The translations under genes and the position numbers were made by a program. From assembly GCA_003719395.1 (NCBI GenBank), contig RHMC01000062.1, positions 1 to 37,805 of the forward strand: a stretch of 37,805 nt of DNA. The letters run 5' to 3'. How positions within the stretch are numbered: position 1 is the stretch's first letter; every line of letters starts with the position of its first letter. Positions 1 to 7,923 of this stretch are shown here, piece after piece. The stretch comes from Streptomyces altiplanensis (GTDB lineage Bacteria > Actinomycetota > Actinomycetes > Streptomycetales > Streptomycetaceae). The notes beneath the pieces were generated by a model. That model had not been told where the DNA came from. It saw only the letters and a list, made by a program, of their open reading frames with translations, and made no database searches.

Positions 1-869
1 CCCGGCGTGCACCAGCGCCTCCGGGAAGCGCGCGACGACCTCGTCGCCGCCGGCCCGACGTACCGCACAGCCCCGGCCCCGCCCCGCAGCGCCCCGGCCA
101 CCGCGAGCACCGCCGCTCCCGGGTACCGCTCCGACCCCGCCACGACGCCGACCACCCCGCGCCGGTACTTGTCGCTCTCCGCACCCGGAACCGGCAGCAG
201 CGCGGCCACGTCCGCGTGCTGCAGCGCCTCGACGTCCGCCTCCACCGCTTCGAGATCGAGCCCCAGCTCGACCAGCCGCACGGCCCCGGCGTACTCCCGC
301 GCGGGGTCGATCAGCAGCCCCGGTTTGTACGTGCCGAAGGTGACCGTCACATCGGCGCGCACGCACTCCCCCCCGCACCTCCCCGCTGTCCGCCTCGACC
401 CCGCTGGGCAGATCCACGGCGACGACCACCGCCCCGGAGTCCCGCGCCGCCCGCGCCAACGGCACAGCGGCGTCCCGCAGCCCGCCCCTCCCCCCCGATC
501 CCGGTGATCCCGCTCGACCACGAGATCGGCTCGCACAAGAGCTCCAGCCGCATCACCGGCCACCGCCACCGACCCCCCGGCGCGCCGCAACGCGCCAGCC
601 CGCCCTCGTGCGCCCACGCGCGTCAGCAGCACGGCGGTGACCCCCGCCCCCCGCCGGGCCAGCCGCGCGCTGTGTACAGCGCGGTCGCCCCCGTTGTCGC
701 CGCTGCCGACCAGCAGCACGACCCGCGTCCCGTACACCCGCCCCAGCAGCCCCGCGCACACCGCGGCGAGCCCGGCCGCGGCCCGCTGCATCAGCGCGCC
801 CTCGGGGAGCCGGGCCATCAGCTCCCGCTCGGCGGTCCGTACGGTCTCCACGCCATGAGCAGCGCGCAT
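1..869 (-). pseudogene. nnr: NAD(P)H-hydrate epimerase/dehydratase, partial and frameshifted
   Basis: This gene would encode the bifunctional enzyme that repairs hydrated NAD(P)H: an N-terminal YjeF_N epimerase and a C-terminal ADP-dependent dehydratase. The window edge cuts off the C-terminal part. From ATG 869 one reads a typical N-terminus (METV-like segment, then GSGDNGGD, the nucleotide-binding loop), later VTFGTYKPGLL and DKYRRGVVGVVAGS, which opens the kinase-like domain. No single frame holds these pieces together. Frame changes are needed near 610-730 (two compensating pairs), near 485-525, at the seven-C run 368-374 and near 60. The start lies 13 nt after the acpS stop, with a GATGAGG-type ribosome site overlapping the end of acpS, so the two genes were read as one operon. 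The homopolymer positions of the shifts suggest sequence errors rather than real decay, but I cannot tell from one sequence. Confidence 0.8.
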
Positions 870-882
870 CAGTGAAAACACC

Positions 883-1251
883 TCATCCTTCGGCGATGAC
901 AACGGCGGAAGCGACCCCCGCGTCGTGACTGAGCGAGACGTGCCAGGACCGGACCCCGAGCGCCTCCGCCCGCGCCAGCACCGTCCCGCTCACCCGCAGC
1001 CGCGGCTGCCCGCTCTCCTCGACGTACACCTCGGCGTCCGTCCAGTGCAGCCCGGACGGCGCCCCCAGCGCCTTCGCGAGGGCCTCCTTGGCCGCGAACC
1101 GGGCGGCGAGCGAGGCGATGCCGCGCCGGTCCCCGCTCGGGAGGTACAACTCGTTGTGCAGGAACAGCCGCTGGGCCATCTGCGGCGTACGTTCCAGGGA
1201 CGCCCGGAACCGTTCGATCTCGGCGACGTCGATGCCCACCCCAATGATCAC
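883..1251 (-). CDS. acpS: Holo-[acyl-carrier-protein] synthase
   Basis: AcpS transfers the 4'-phosphopantetheine arm of CoA to a serine of acyl carrier protein, switching on fatty-acid (and some polyketide) carrier proteins in the cytoplasm. The 122-residue product has the usual size. The Mg-binding signature GIDVAEIERF is at residues 5-14 (Asp8) and the second motif RFAAKEALAKALG at about 51-63 supplies Glu56; WHVSLSHD near the C-terminus is also typical. The gene starts 4 nt after the glmS stop and is followed within 13 nt by the nnr start, so glmS-acpS-nnr looks like one transcript. It uses CoA, whose first committed step is made by the coaA product encoded just upstream on the other strand. 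Confidence 0.97.
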   Translation of the reverse strand: MIIGVGIDVAEIERFRASLERTPQMAQRLFLHNELYLPSGDRRGIASLAARFAAKEALAKALGAPSGLHWTDAEVYVEESGQPRLRVSGTVLARAEALGVRSWHVSLSHDAGVASAVVIAEG

Positions 1252-1255
1252 GAGC

Positions 1256-3130
1256 TCACTCCACCGTCACGGACTTGGCCAGGTTCCGGGGCTGGTCGAC
1301 CTCATTGCCCCGCGCCGTGGCCAGCTCGCAGGCGAAGACCTGCAACGGCACGGTCGAGACCAGAGGCTGCAGGAGCGTCGGCGTGGCCGGGATCCGGATC
1401 AGGTGGTCGGCGTACGGGACGACCGCCTCGTCGCCCTCCTCCGCGATCACGATCGTCCGCGCCCCCCGCGCCCGGATCTCCTGGATGTTCGAAACGATCT
1501 TGTCGTGCAGCACCGACCGCCCCCGGGGCGACGGCACCACGACCACCACCGGGAGGCCGTCCTCGATCAGCGCGATGGGCCCGTGCTTCAGCTCGCCCGC
1601 CGCGAACCCCTCCGCATGCATGTACGCGAGCTCCTTCAGCTTGAGCGCACCCTCCAGGGCGACCGGGTACCCCACATGCCGCCCCAGGAACAGCACCGTC
1701 CTCTTCCCCGCCAGCGACCGGGCCAGCTCCCGCACCGGCTCCATCGTCTCCAGGACCCGCTCCACCTCGCCCGAGATCTCCGACAGCTCGCGCACCACGT
1801 CCCGGACCTCGTCCCCCCACTTGGCCCCGCGCACCTGCGCCAGGTAGAGCGCGACCAGATAGCAGGCGACCAGCTGCGTCAGGAACGCCTTGGTGGAAGC
1901 GACGGCGATCTCGGGCCCGGCATGCGTGTAGAGCACCGCGTCCGACTCCCGCGGAATGGTCGACCCGTTCGTGTTGCACACGGCGAGCACCTTCGCGCCC
2001 TGCTCCCGCGCGTGCCGCAGCGCCATCAGCGTGTCCATGGTCTCGCCGGACTGCGAGATCGCGATCACCAGCGTCCGGGCGTCGAGGATCGGATCCCGGT
2101 ACCGGAACTCGCTCGCCAGCTCGGTCTCACAGGGGATCCGCGTCCAGTGCTCGACGGCCAGCTTCGCGATCATCCCCGCGTGGAAAGCGGTCCCGCAGGC
2201 CACCACCACGACCTTGTCGACCTCCCGCAGCACGGAATCGGGGATCCGCAGCTCGTCCAGTCTCAGCGCCCCGCCCGCGTCGATCCGCCCCAGCAGCGTG
2301 TCGGCGACGGCCTTCGGCTGCTCGGCGATCTCCTTGAGCATGAAGTAGTCGTAGCCGCCCTTCTCGGCGGCGGAGGCGTCCCAGTCGATGCGGTACGACC
2401 GCGCCTCGCCGGGCGCGCCGTAGAAGTCCGTGACCGAGACCGAGACTCCGGCCGCGCCGCCGCCCTCACCGTCCCGCCGTACCTCGACGACCTGGTCCTG
2501 TCCCAGCTCGATCGCCGACCGCGTGCGCGAGATGAAGGCGGCCACGTCGGACGCGAGGAAGGCCTCCCCCTCCCCCACACCCACCACCAGCGGCGAGTTC
2601 CGCCGCGCCCCCACCACCACGTCGGGCTCGTCCGCGTGCACGGCGACCAGCGTGAACGCCCCGTCGAGCTGCCGGCACACCAGCCGCATCGCCTCCGCGA
2701 GGTCCCCGCACGAGGAGAAGGACTCGGCGAGCAGGTGCGCCACGACCTCGGTGTCGGTCTCGGACCCCAGCTCGTGTCCGCGCTCGGCGAGCTCGGCCCG
2801 CAGACCGGCGAAGTTCTCGATGATCCCGTTGTGCACGACGGCCACGCGCCCCGCGTTGTCCAGGTGCGGGTGCGCGTTGGCGTCGGTGGGCCCCCCGTGC
2901 GTGGCCCACCGGGTGTGTCCGATGCCCGTGGCACCGGCCGGCAGCGGCCGCCCCACGAGTTCCTTCTCCAGGTTGACGAGCTTGCCGGCCTTCTTCGCCG
3001 CGGCCAGTCCACCGTCCGCGAGCACAGCCACACCTGACGAGTCGTAACCCCGGTATTCGAGCCGCTTCAGTCCCGCGATGACAACATCAAGCGCCGACTG
3101 CCCGCCGACGTACCCCACGATTCCGCACAT
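1256..3130 (-). CDS. glmS: Glutamine-fructose-6-phosphate aminotransferase (isomerizing)
   Basis: GlmS converts fructose-6-phosphate and glutamine to glucosamine-6-phosphate, the first step to UDP-GlcNAc for peptidoglycan. The 624-residue protein begins MCGIVGYVGG, with Cys2 becoming the N-terminal nucleophile after Met removal. HTRWATHG and HNGIIENF mark the glutaminase domain (about 1-240), and two SIS domains follow, with SQSGETMDT in the first. It ends in KSVTVE, the normal C-terminus that closes the sugar site, so the protein is complete. A TAGGGT hexamer lies 6 nt upstream of the ATG, with no clear Shine-Dalgarno sequence, so the message could be leaderless; this is only an inference. 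GlmM, the next enzyme of the pathway, is encoded 2 kb away. Confidence 0.98.
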   Translation of the reverse strand: MCGIVGYVGGQSALDVVIAGLKRLEYRGYDSSGVAVLADGGLAAAKKAGKLVNLEKELVGRPLPAGATGIGHTRWATHGGPTDANAHPHLDNAGRVAVVHNGIIENFAGLRAELAERGHELGSETDTEVVAHLLAESFSSCGDLAEAMRLVCRQLDGAFTLVAVHADEPDVVVGARRNSPLVVGVGEGEAFLASDVAAFISRTRSAIELGQDQVVEVRRDGEGGGAAGVSVSVTDFYGAPGEARSYRIDWDASAAEKGGYDYFMLKEIAEQPKAVADTLLGRIDAGGALRLDELRIPDSVLREVDKVVVVACGTAFHAGMIAKLAVEHWTRIPCETELASEFRYRDPILDARTLVIAISQSGETMDTLMALRHAREQGAKVLAVCNTNGSTIPRESDAVLYTHAGPEIAVASTKAFLTQLVACYLVALYLAQVRGAKWGDEVRDVVRELSEISGEVERVLETMEPVRELARSLAGKRTVLFLGRHVGYPVALEGALKLKELAYMHAEGFAAGELKHGPIALIEDGLPVVVVVPSPRGRSVLHDKIVSNIQEIRARGARTIVIAEEGDEAVVPYADHLIRIPATPTLLQPLVSTVPLQVFACELATARGNEVDQPRNLAKSVTVE

Positions 3131-3207
3131 GTCCGCACCCTACGGCCGACGCTCCACGTGACCGAGCACACCACCCACGACAGCTCCGCACCCCCGACAA
3201 TGTTCAT

Positions 3208-4197
3208 GTGATCACTTCGCCGCCACGGTCCACCCACCGCCGGGCAGACGCTTCGCCGTACCTGGACCTCACACGGGCGGAGTGGAGCGCGCTGCGCGAG
3301 AAGACCCCGCTCCCCCTCACGGCGGAGGAACTCGAACGGCTCCGCGGCCTGGGCGACGTGATCGACCTCGACGAGGTGCGGGACGTCTACCTCCCCCTCT
3401 CCCGGCTGCTCAATCTCTACGTCCAGGCGACCTCGGGCCTGCGCGGCGCCCTCAACACCTTCCTCGGCGACGCGGGCAACGGCCACGGCGCCCAGCGCGG
3501 CACGCCCTTCGTCATAGGGGTCGCGGGCAGCGTCGCCGTGGGCAAGTCGACCGTCGCCCGTCTCCTCCAGGCGCTGCTGGCCCGCTGGCCGGAACACCCG
3601 CGCGTGGAGCTGCTGACCACCGACGGCTTCCTCTACCCGATGGAGGAGCTCAAGCGGCGCGGCCTCACGGCGCGCAAGGGCTTCCCCGAGTCGTACGACC
3701 GGCGCGCCCTGACCCGTTTCGTCGCCGACATCAAGGCCGGCAGGAACGAGGTCACCGCGCCCGTCTACTCCCACCTGATCTACGACATCGTGCCCGGCGA
3801 GCGCCTCACGGTCCGCCGCCCGGACATCCTGATCGTCGAGGGCCTGAACGTCCTCCAGCCGGCGCTGCCCGGCAAGGACGGCCGCACCCGGGTCGCTCTC
3901 GCCGACTACTTCGACTTCAGCGTGTACGTCGACGCGCGCGCCGAGGACATCGAGTCCTGGTACCTGGGCCGCTTCCGCAAGCTGCGCGAGACCGCGTTCC
4001 AGGACCCCTCCTCGTACTTCAGGAAGTACACCCAGGTCTCGGAGGAGGAAGCCCTCGACTACGCCCGTACGATGTGGCGGACCGTCAACAAGCCCAACCT
4101 GCTGGAGAACGTGGCGCCGACGCGCGGCCGTGCCACGCTGGTGGTGCGCAAGGGCCCCGACCACAAGGTCCAGCGCCTCTCGCTCCGCAAACTCTGA
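3208..4197 (+). CDS. coaA: Pantothenate kinase, type I
   Basis: CoaA phosphorylates pantothenate with ATP, the committed and usually CoA-inhibited step of coenzyme A synthesis. The 329-residue product matches prokaryotic type I kinases: a Walker A loop GSVAVGKST at residues 107-115, TTDGFLYP (the aspartate region of the catalytic site), RKGFPESYD and the pantothenate-site segment SYFRKYTQ. The start is the GTG at 3208; an overlapping ATG at 3206 runs straight into a stop. It is transcribed divergently from glmS across a 77-nt spacer and is followed by a DUF389 gene whose ribosome site overlaps the coaA stop, so the two are probably co-transcribed. The N-terminal 15 residues are variable in the family, so an alternative start would change little. 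Confidence 0.97.
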   Translation: MITSPPRSTHRRADASPYLDLTRAEWSALREKTPLPLTAEELERLRGLGDVIDLDEVRDVYLPLSRLLNLYVQATSGLRGALNTFLGDAGNGHGAQRGTPFVIGVAGSVAVGKSTVARLLQALLARWPEHPRVELLTTDGFLYPMEELKRRGLTARKGFPESYDRRALTRFVADIKAGRNEVTAPVYSHLIYDIVPGERLTVRRPDILIVEGLNVLQPALPGKDGRTRVALADYFDFSVYVDARAEDIESWYLGRFRKLRETAFQDPSSYFRKYTQVSEEEALDYARTMWRTVNKPNLLENVAPTRGRATLVVRKGPDHKVQRLSLRKL

Positions 4198-4209
4198 GGA
4201 GTACGTGCC

Positions 4210-5154
4210 GTGCTGCACCTTCGCCTGATCGTCCCCGCCGACCGCACCGACGAGGTCCTGGACACGGTGGAGAAGACGGTCGGCACGACGCATGTCGCCG
4301 TCGTCCCCGGCGCGGCCCGCAACCCGGCCGGCGACCTCATCCTCTGCGACGTGGCGCGCGAGGCGGGCGACGACCTCATCAGCGATCTGCGCACCCTCGG
4401 CATCGACGAATGCGGTTCGATCGCCGTGGAGAACATCGACCTGTCGCTCTCCACGCGCGCCGACCGGGCGGAGAAGGAGGCGCCGGGCGAGGCCGCGGAC
4501 GCGGTGCTGTGGGAGCAGCTGTCGGACGCGACCCACGAGGAGTCGACGCTCTCCGTCACCTACATCGCGTTCCTGTCGCTGGCCACGATGATCGCGGCCT
4601 GCGGTGTGCTGCTCGACAACGCGATCCTGATCGTGGGCGCGATGGCGGTGGGCCCGGAGTTCGGCCCGCTGGCCGGCTTCTGCACGGCGCTGGTGCGGCG
4701 CGCGCCGCGCCTGGCCTGGCGCTCGTTCGCCGCGCTGATCGTGGGGTTCGCGGCGGCGATGGCGGTGACGGTCGGGTTCAGCCTGTTCATGAACGCGACG
4801 GGCCTGTTCACCGACGAGATGCTGCACGGCGACCGCCCCAACACGGGGTTCATCTACGCCCCGGACCTGCTGTCGTTCGTCGTCGCCGTACTGGCGGGCG
4901 CGGCCGGCATGCTCTCCCTCACGTCGGCCAAGTCCGGCGCCCTGGTCGGCGTCGCCATCTCGGTGACGACGGTCCCGGCCGCGGCCAACGCCGCCGTGGC
5001 GCTGAGCTACGGCGACGTGAAGCAGACCTGGGGCTCCACCGAGCAGCTCCTGCTGAACCTGCTCGGCATCGTCGTCGCCGGTACGCTCACGCTGCTCGCC
5101 CAGAAGTTCTTCTGGGCGAAGCAGCACAAGCGCACCGCGTACGAGAACGCCTAG
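4210..5154 (+). CDS. DUF389 family membrane protein
   Basis: This is a 314-residue protein with a soluble N-terminal part (about 1-110, beginning LHLRLIVPADRTDEV) and five or six hydrophobic helices between about 118 and 300. The segments AFLSLATMIAACGVLLDN, ILIVGAMAVGPEFGPLAGF and LVGVAISVTTVPAAANAAVAL are typical of the DUF389 (formerly TIGR00341-like) membrane family, whose biochemical role I do not know. GTG 4210 is chosen because GAGGAG (4196-4201) sits 8 nt upstream and the first residues match the family. The gene is probably translated from the coaA message. Its TAG stop overlaps that of the convergent glmM gene in the shared tetranucleotide CTAG at 5151-5154. Confidence 0.9.
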   Translation: MLHLRLIVPADRTDEVLDTVEKTVGTTHVAVVPGAARNPAGDLILCDVAREAGDDLISDLRTLGIDECGSIAVENIDLSLSTRADRAEKEAPGEAADAVLWEQLSDATHEESTLSVTYIAFLSLATMIAACGVLLDNAILIVGAMAVGPEFGPLAGFCTALVRRAPRLAWRSFAALIVGFAAAMAVTVGFSLFMNATGLFTDEMLHGDRPNTGFIYAPDLLSFVVAVLAGAAGMLSLTSAKSGALVGVAISVTTVPAAANAAVALSYGDVKQTWGSTEQLLLNLLGIVVAGTLTLLAQKFFWAKQHKRTAYENA

Positions 5155-6509
5155 CCGAGCGCCGACTTCACCACATCGGCGAGCCGCCCGGCGACCGCCT
5201 TCGCCTGCTCGATGTCGGCCGCCTCGACCATGACCCGCACGAGCGGCTCGGTGCCCGAGGGCCGCAGCAGCACCCGCCCCGTGGCGCCCAGCTCCCGCTC
5301 GGCGTCGGTGACGGCGGCCGCCAGCTCGGCGGAGGTGGTGACGCGCGACTTGTCCACGTCGGGCACGTTGACGAGGATCTGCGGCAGCCGGCTCATGACC
5401 CCGGCGAGGTCCGCGAGCGTACGCCCGGTGGCGGCCACCCGCGCGGCCAGCATCAGCCCGGTCAGGGTGCCGTCGCCGGTGGTCGCGTGGTCCAGCACGA
5501 TGACGTGCCCGGACTGCTCGCCGCCGAGCGCGTACCCCTCGGCCTTCATCGACTCCAGTACGTACCGGTCGCCGACGGCGGTCTGTACGAGCTCGATGCC
5601 CTCGCGCTCCATGGCCAGCTTGAAGCCGAGGTTCGACATGACGGTGCCGACGACGGTGTTCTTGCGGAGCTGACCGGCCTCGCGCATGGCGAGCGCGAGC
5701 ACGGCGAGGATCTGGTCCCCGTCGACCTCGTTGCCCAGCGCGTCCACGGCCAGGCACCGGTCGGCGTCGCCGTCGTGCGCGATACCGAGATCGGCGCCGT
5801 GCTCGACGACGGCGGCCCGGAGCATCTCCAGGTGCGTGGAGCCGCACCCGTCGTTGATGTTGAGCCCGTCGGGGTCGGCACCGATGGTGACGATCTCGGC
5901 GCCGGCCCGGGCGAAGGCCTCGGGAGATACGCGGGAGGCTGCCCCGTGCGCCTCGTCGAGGACGACCTTCACGCCGTCGAGGCGATTGGGCAGCACACCG
6001 ATCAGGTGGGCGATGTACTGGTCGACACCCTTGGCGTAGTCGGAGACCCGGCCGACGCCCGCTCCGGTCGGCCGGGCCCACGGCTCACCGGAGCGGTGCT
6101 GCTCGTACACGTCCTCGATGCGGATCTCCAGCTCGTCGGCGAGCTTGTGCCCGCCGCGCGCGAAGAACTTGACACCGTTGTCCGGCATGGCGTTGTGGCT
6201 GGCCGAGAGCATGACACCGAGATCGGCGCCCAGCGCACCGGTGAGGTACGCCACCGCGGGGGTGGGCAGCACCCCCACCCGGAGCACGTCCACACCCGCA
6301 CTCGCCAGGCCCGCCACGACGGCGGCCTCCAGGAACTCTCCCGACGCACGCGGATCACGACCGACCACGGCGGTCGGCCGATGCCCCTCGAAGGTGCCCG
6401 CCTCGGCGAGTACGTGCGCCGCCGCGACCGACAGACCGAGCGCGAGCTCGGCCGTCAGATCCGCGTTGGCGACACCGCGCACGCCGTCAGTGCCGAAGAG
6501 TCGTCCCAC
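5151..6509 (-). CDS. glmM: Phosphoglucosamine mutase
   Basis: GlmM interconverts glucosamine-6-phosphate and glucosamine-1-phosphate on the route to UDP-GlcNAc. The 452-residue protein carries the four hallmark loops of the phosphohexomutases: the phosphoserine loop LSASHNAMPD (catalytic Ser104), the metal loop HDGDADRC, the sugar loop GGEQSGH and the phosphate loop RPSGTEPLVRV. The start is GTG 6509, giving MGRLFGTDGVRG, with GGAGGAC 6-12 nt upstream; a longer reading to 6605 would add non-family residues. It follows rpsI after a 140-nt spacer containing a terminator-like hairpin, so it may be transcribed partly by read-through from rplM-rpsI and partly from its own promoter, which I could not place. 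Confidence 0.98.
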   Translation of the reverse strand: MGRLFGTDGVRGVANADLTAELALGLSVAAAHVLAEAGTFEGHRPTAVVGRDPRASGEFLEAAVVAGLASAGVDVLRVGVLPTPAVAYLTGALGADLGVMLSASHNAMPDNGVKFFARGGHKLADELEIRIEDVYEQHRSGEPWARPTGAGVGRVSDYAKGVDQYIAHLIGVLPNRLDGVKVVLDEAHGAASRVSPEAFARAGAEIVTIGADPDGLNINDGCGSTHLEMLRAAVVEHGADLGIAHDGDADRCLAVDALGNEVDGDQILAVLALAMREAGQLRKNTVVGTVMSNLGFKLAMEREGIELVQTAVGDRYVLESMKAEGYALGGEQSGHVIVLDHATTGDGTLTGLMLAARVAATGRTLADLAGVMSRLPQILVNVPDVDKSRVTTSAELAAAVTDAERELGATGRVLLRPSGTEPLVRVMVEAADIEQAKAVAGRLADVVKSALG

Positions 6510-6589
6510 TGGTGTCCTCCGAAATACTCCGAAAATGCAAGCTCTGGTGCGCTTTACGCCGTCATACACCCGGCATACCGATAAACGAA

Positions 6590-6622
6590 CGCCCCGGCAG
6601 CACACAATGTGCCGCCGGGGCG
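6590..6622 (-). terminator. Hairpin after rpsI
   Basis: Arms 6590-6604 and 6608-6622 (CGCCCCGGCAGCACA and TGTGCCGCCGGGGCG) form a 15-bp stem, with one G-T pair and a 3-nt loop. Read on the minus strand it is followed by TTCGTTTAT, a short T-rich stretch. It begins 28 nt after the rpsI stop and is well placed as an intrinsic terminator or attenuator between rpsI and glmM. Confidence 0.75.
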
Positions 6623-6649
6623 AACGTCTGGAGCAGCCGAGCAGGCGGA

Positions 6650-7177
6650 TTAGCGCTTGCTGTACTGCGGCGCCTTACGGGCCTTCTTGAGACCGGCCTT
6701 CTTGCGCTCGACCGCACGGTCGTCGCGGGAGAGGAAGCCGGCCTTCTTCAGGGTGGGACGGTTGTTGTCCACGTCCGCCTCGTTCAGCGCACGGGCGACA
6801 CCGAGACGGAGCGCACCGGCCTGACCGGAGACGCCGCCACCCGCGATGCGGGCGATGACGTCGTAGCGGCCGTCGAGCTCGAGCACCTTGAAGGGCTCGT
6901 TGACTTCCTGCTGGTGAACCTTGTTCGGGAAGTAGTCCTCGAGCGTACGCCCGTTGATCTTCCACTTGCCGGTGCCCGGAACGATCCGGACGCGGGCGAT
7001 GGCGTTCTTGCGACGGCCCAGGCCGGCCGCGGGCTGCGGGTCACCGAAGCGGCCCGCGAGGGACTCGCTGGTGTACTCGCCCTCGACGGGAACCTCGGAC
7101 TCGAAGGTGGTCACCTCGGCGAAGGTCTCTTCGGCCTCGGAACCCTCGACGGGCGTCTCTGCAGTGGTCTCGGCCAC
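6650..7177 (-). CDS. rpsI: 30S ribosomal protein S9
   Basis: S9 is a 30S-head protein whose C-terminal tail reaches the P-site tRNA. The conserved body runs from about residue 52 (LGRRKNAIARV) to the end, with GTGKWKINGR and the invariant basic tail KARKAPQYSKR, whose last residues SKR contact tRNA. The protein is 175 residues, against about 130 in Escherichia coli; the first 45 or so residues form an acidic, Glu/Thr-rich extension (MAETTAETPVEGSEAEE...). This start has a normal upstream region and the extension is common in actinomycetes. The gene follows rplM by 45 nt, the usual rplM-rpsI pair. Confidence 0.98.
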   Translation of the reverse strand: MAETTAETPVEGSEAEETFAEVTTFESEVPVEGEYTSESLAGRFGDPQPAAGLGRRKNAIARVRIVPGTGKWKINGRTLEDYFPNKVHQQEVNEPFKVLELDGRYDVIARIAGGGVSGQAGALRLGVARALNEADVDNNRPTLKKAGFLSRDDRAVERKKAGLKKARKAPQYSKR

Positions 7178-7222
7178 GATTCTCCTCAGATTTCTTTCGT
7201 TCTTAGGGGGGTGTGGCCGGAA

Positions 7223-7666
7223 CTACTGCGCGACCTGGGTGATCTCGAACGGCACCGGCTGCTGAGCCGCGTGCGGGTGCTCGGGACCTGCGTAGACCTT
7301 CAGCTTCGAGAGCATCTGACGACCCAGGGTGTTCTTGGGGATCATGCCCTTGATGGCCTTCTCGACGGCCTTCTCGGGGCTCTTCGCCAGCAGCTCGTCG
7401 TAACGGACGGAGCGCAGACCACCCGGGAAGCCGGAGTGGCGGTACGCCATCTTCTGGGTCTTCTTGTTGCCGGAGAGGTGAACCTTCTCGGCGTTGACGA
7501 TGATGACGAAGTCGCCCATGTCCATGTGGGGGGCGTAGATCGCCTTGTGCTTGCCCCGCAGGAGGTTGGCGGCAGTCGTCGCCAGACGGCCCAGGACGAT
7601 GTCCTGCGCGTCGATGATGTGCCACTGGCGCGTGACATCGCCGGGCTTGGGGCTGTACGTACGCAC
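7223..7666 (-). CDS. rplM: 50S ribosomal protein L13
   Basis: L13 is an early-assembly 50S protein. The 147-residue product has the full family layout: WHIIDAQDIVLGRLAT near the N-terminus, the core GDFVIIVNAEKVHLSG, KMAYRHSGFPGGLRS and AIKGMIPKNTLGR. Translation starts at a GTG (7666). It is the first gene of the rplM-rpsI-glmM set. A good vegetative promoter lies 180 nt upstream (7846-7875), leaving a leader of about 170 nt that could hold regulatory structure, although I see no strong hairpin in it. Confidence 0.98.
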   Translation of the reverse strand: MRTYSPKPGDVTRQWHIIDAQDIVLGRLATTAANLLRGKHKAIYAPHMDMGDFVIIVNAEKVHLSGNKKTQKMAYRHSGFPGGLRSVRYDELLAKSPEKAVEKAIKGMIPKNTLGRQMLSKLKVYAGPEHPHAAQQPVPFEITQVAQ

Positions 7667-7845
7667 GGTCGTAGCCTTCGCTTCTTCAGTGAGTGGGTCC
7701 TGACAAGGCCACTGGGACGATCACGACAGCCTTGGCGGCATTCGGGGACGCAACCCGTCTGCCTGCCGCTGGTCATCGGCCCGGTGGACCGGCGTAAGGG
7801 CCCCTCGCGTGAGAACGACCAAGCCAATACGCATAACGAACTGGA

Positions 7846-7875
7846 AGCCTACCCGCCCGCCCCCGTACGGGTCAA
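7846..7875 (-). promoter_or_regulatory. Candidate rplM promoter
   Basis: On the minus strand TTGACC (7870-7875) and TAGGCT (7846-7851) are separated by 18 nt, close to the principal sigma factor (HrdB) consensus in Streptomyces. Transcription would begin near 7839. It lies between the stop of the ABC-F gene and rplM and is the only obvious promoter for the rplM-rpsI pair. Confidence 0.65.
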
Positions 7876-7923
7876 AACGGCCCGGCGGGAACGCTCACCG
7901 GCCTCCCGCGCGGCGCGGTGCCC

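Noticed and set aside
1088..3037. A 649-codon plus-strand open frame opposite glmS
   Set aside because: Antisense shadow of glmS, which has every catalytic motif.
3067..6081. A 1004-codon minus-strand open frame
   Set aside because: It lies antisense to coaA and the DUF389 gene and out of frame with glmM. Its Arg/Ala/Gly-rich translation has no family features; long shadow frames are normal at this GC content.
3282..6584. An 1100-codon plus-strand open frame
   Set aside because: It overlaps coaA and DUF389 in a different frame and glmM antisense; low-complexity translation.
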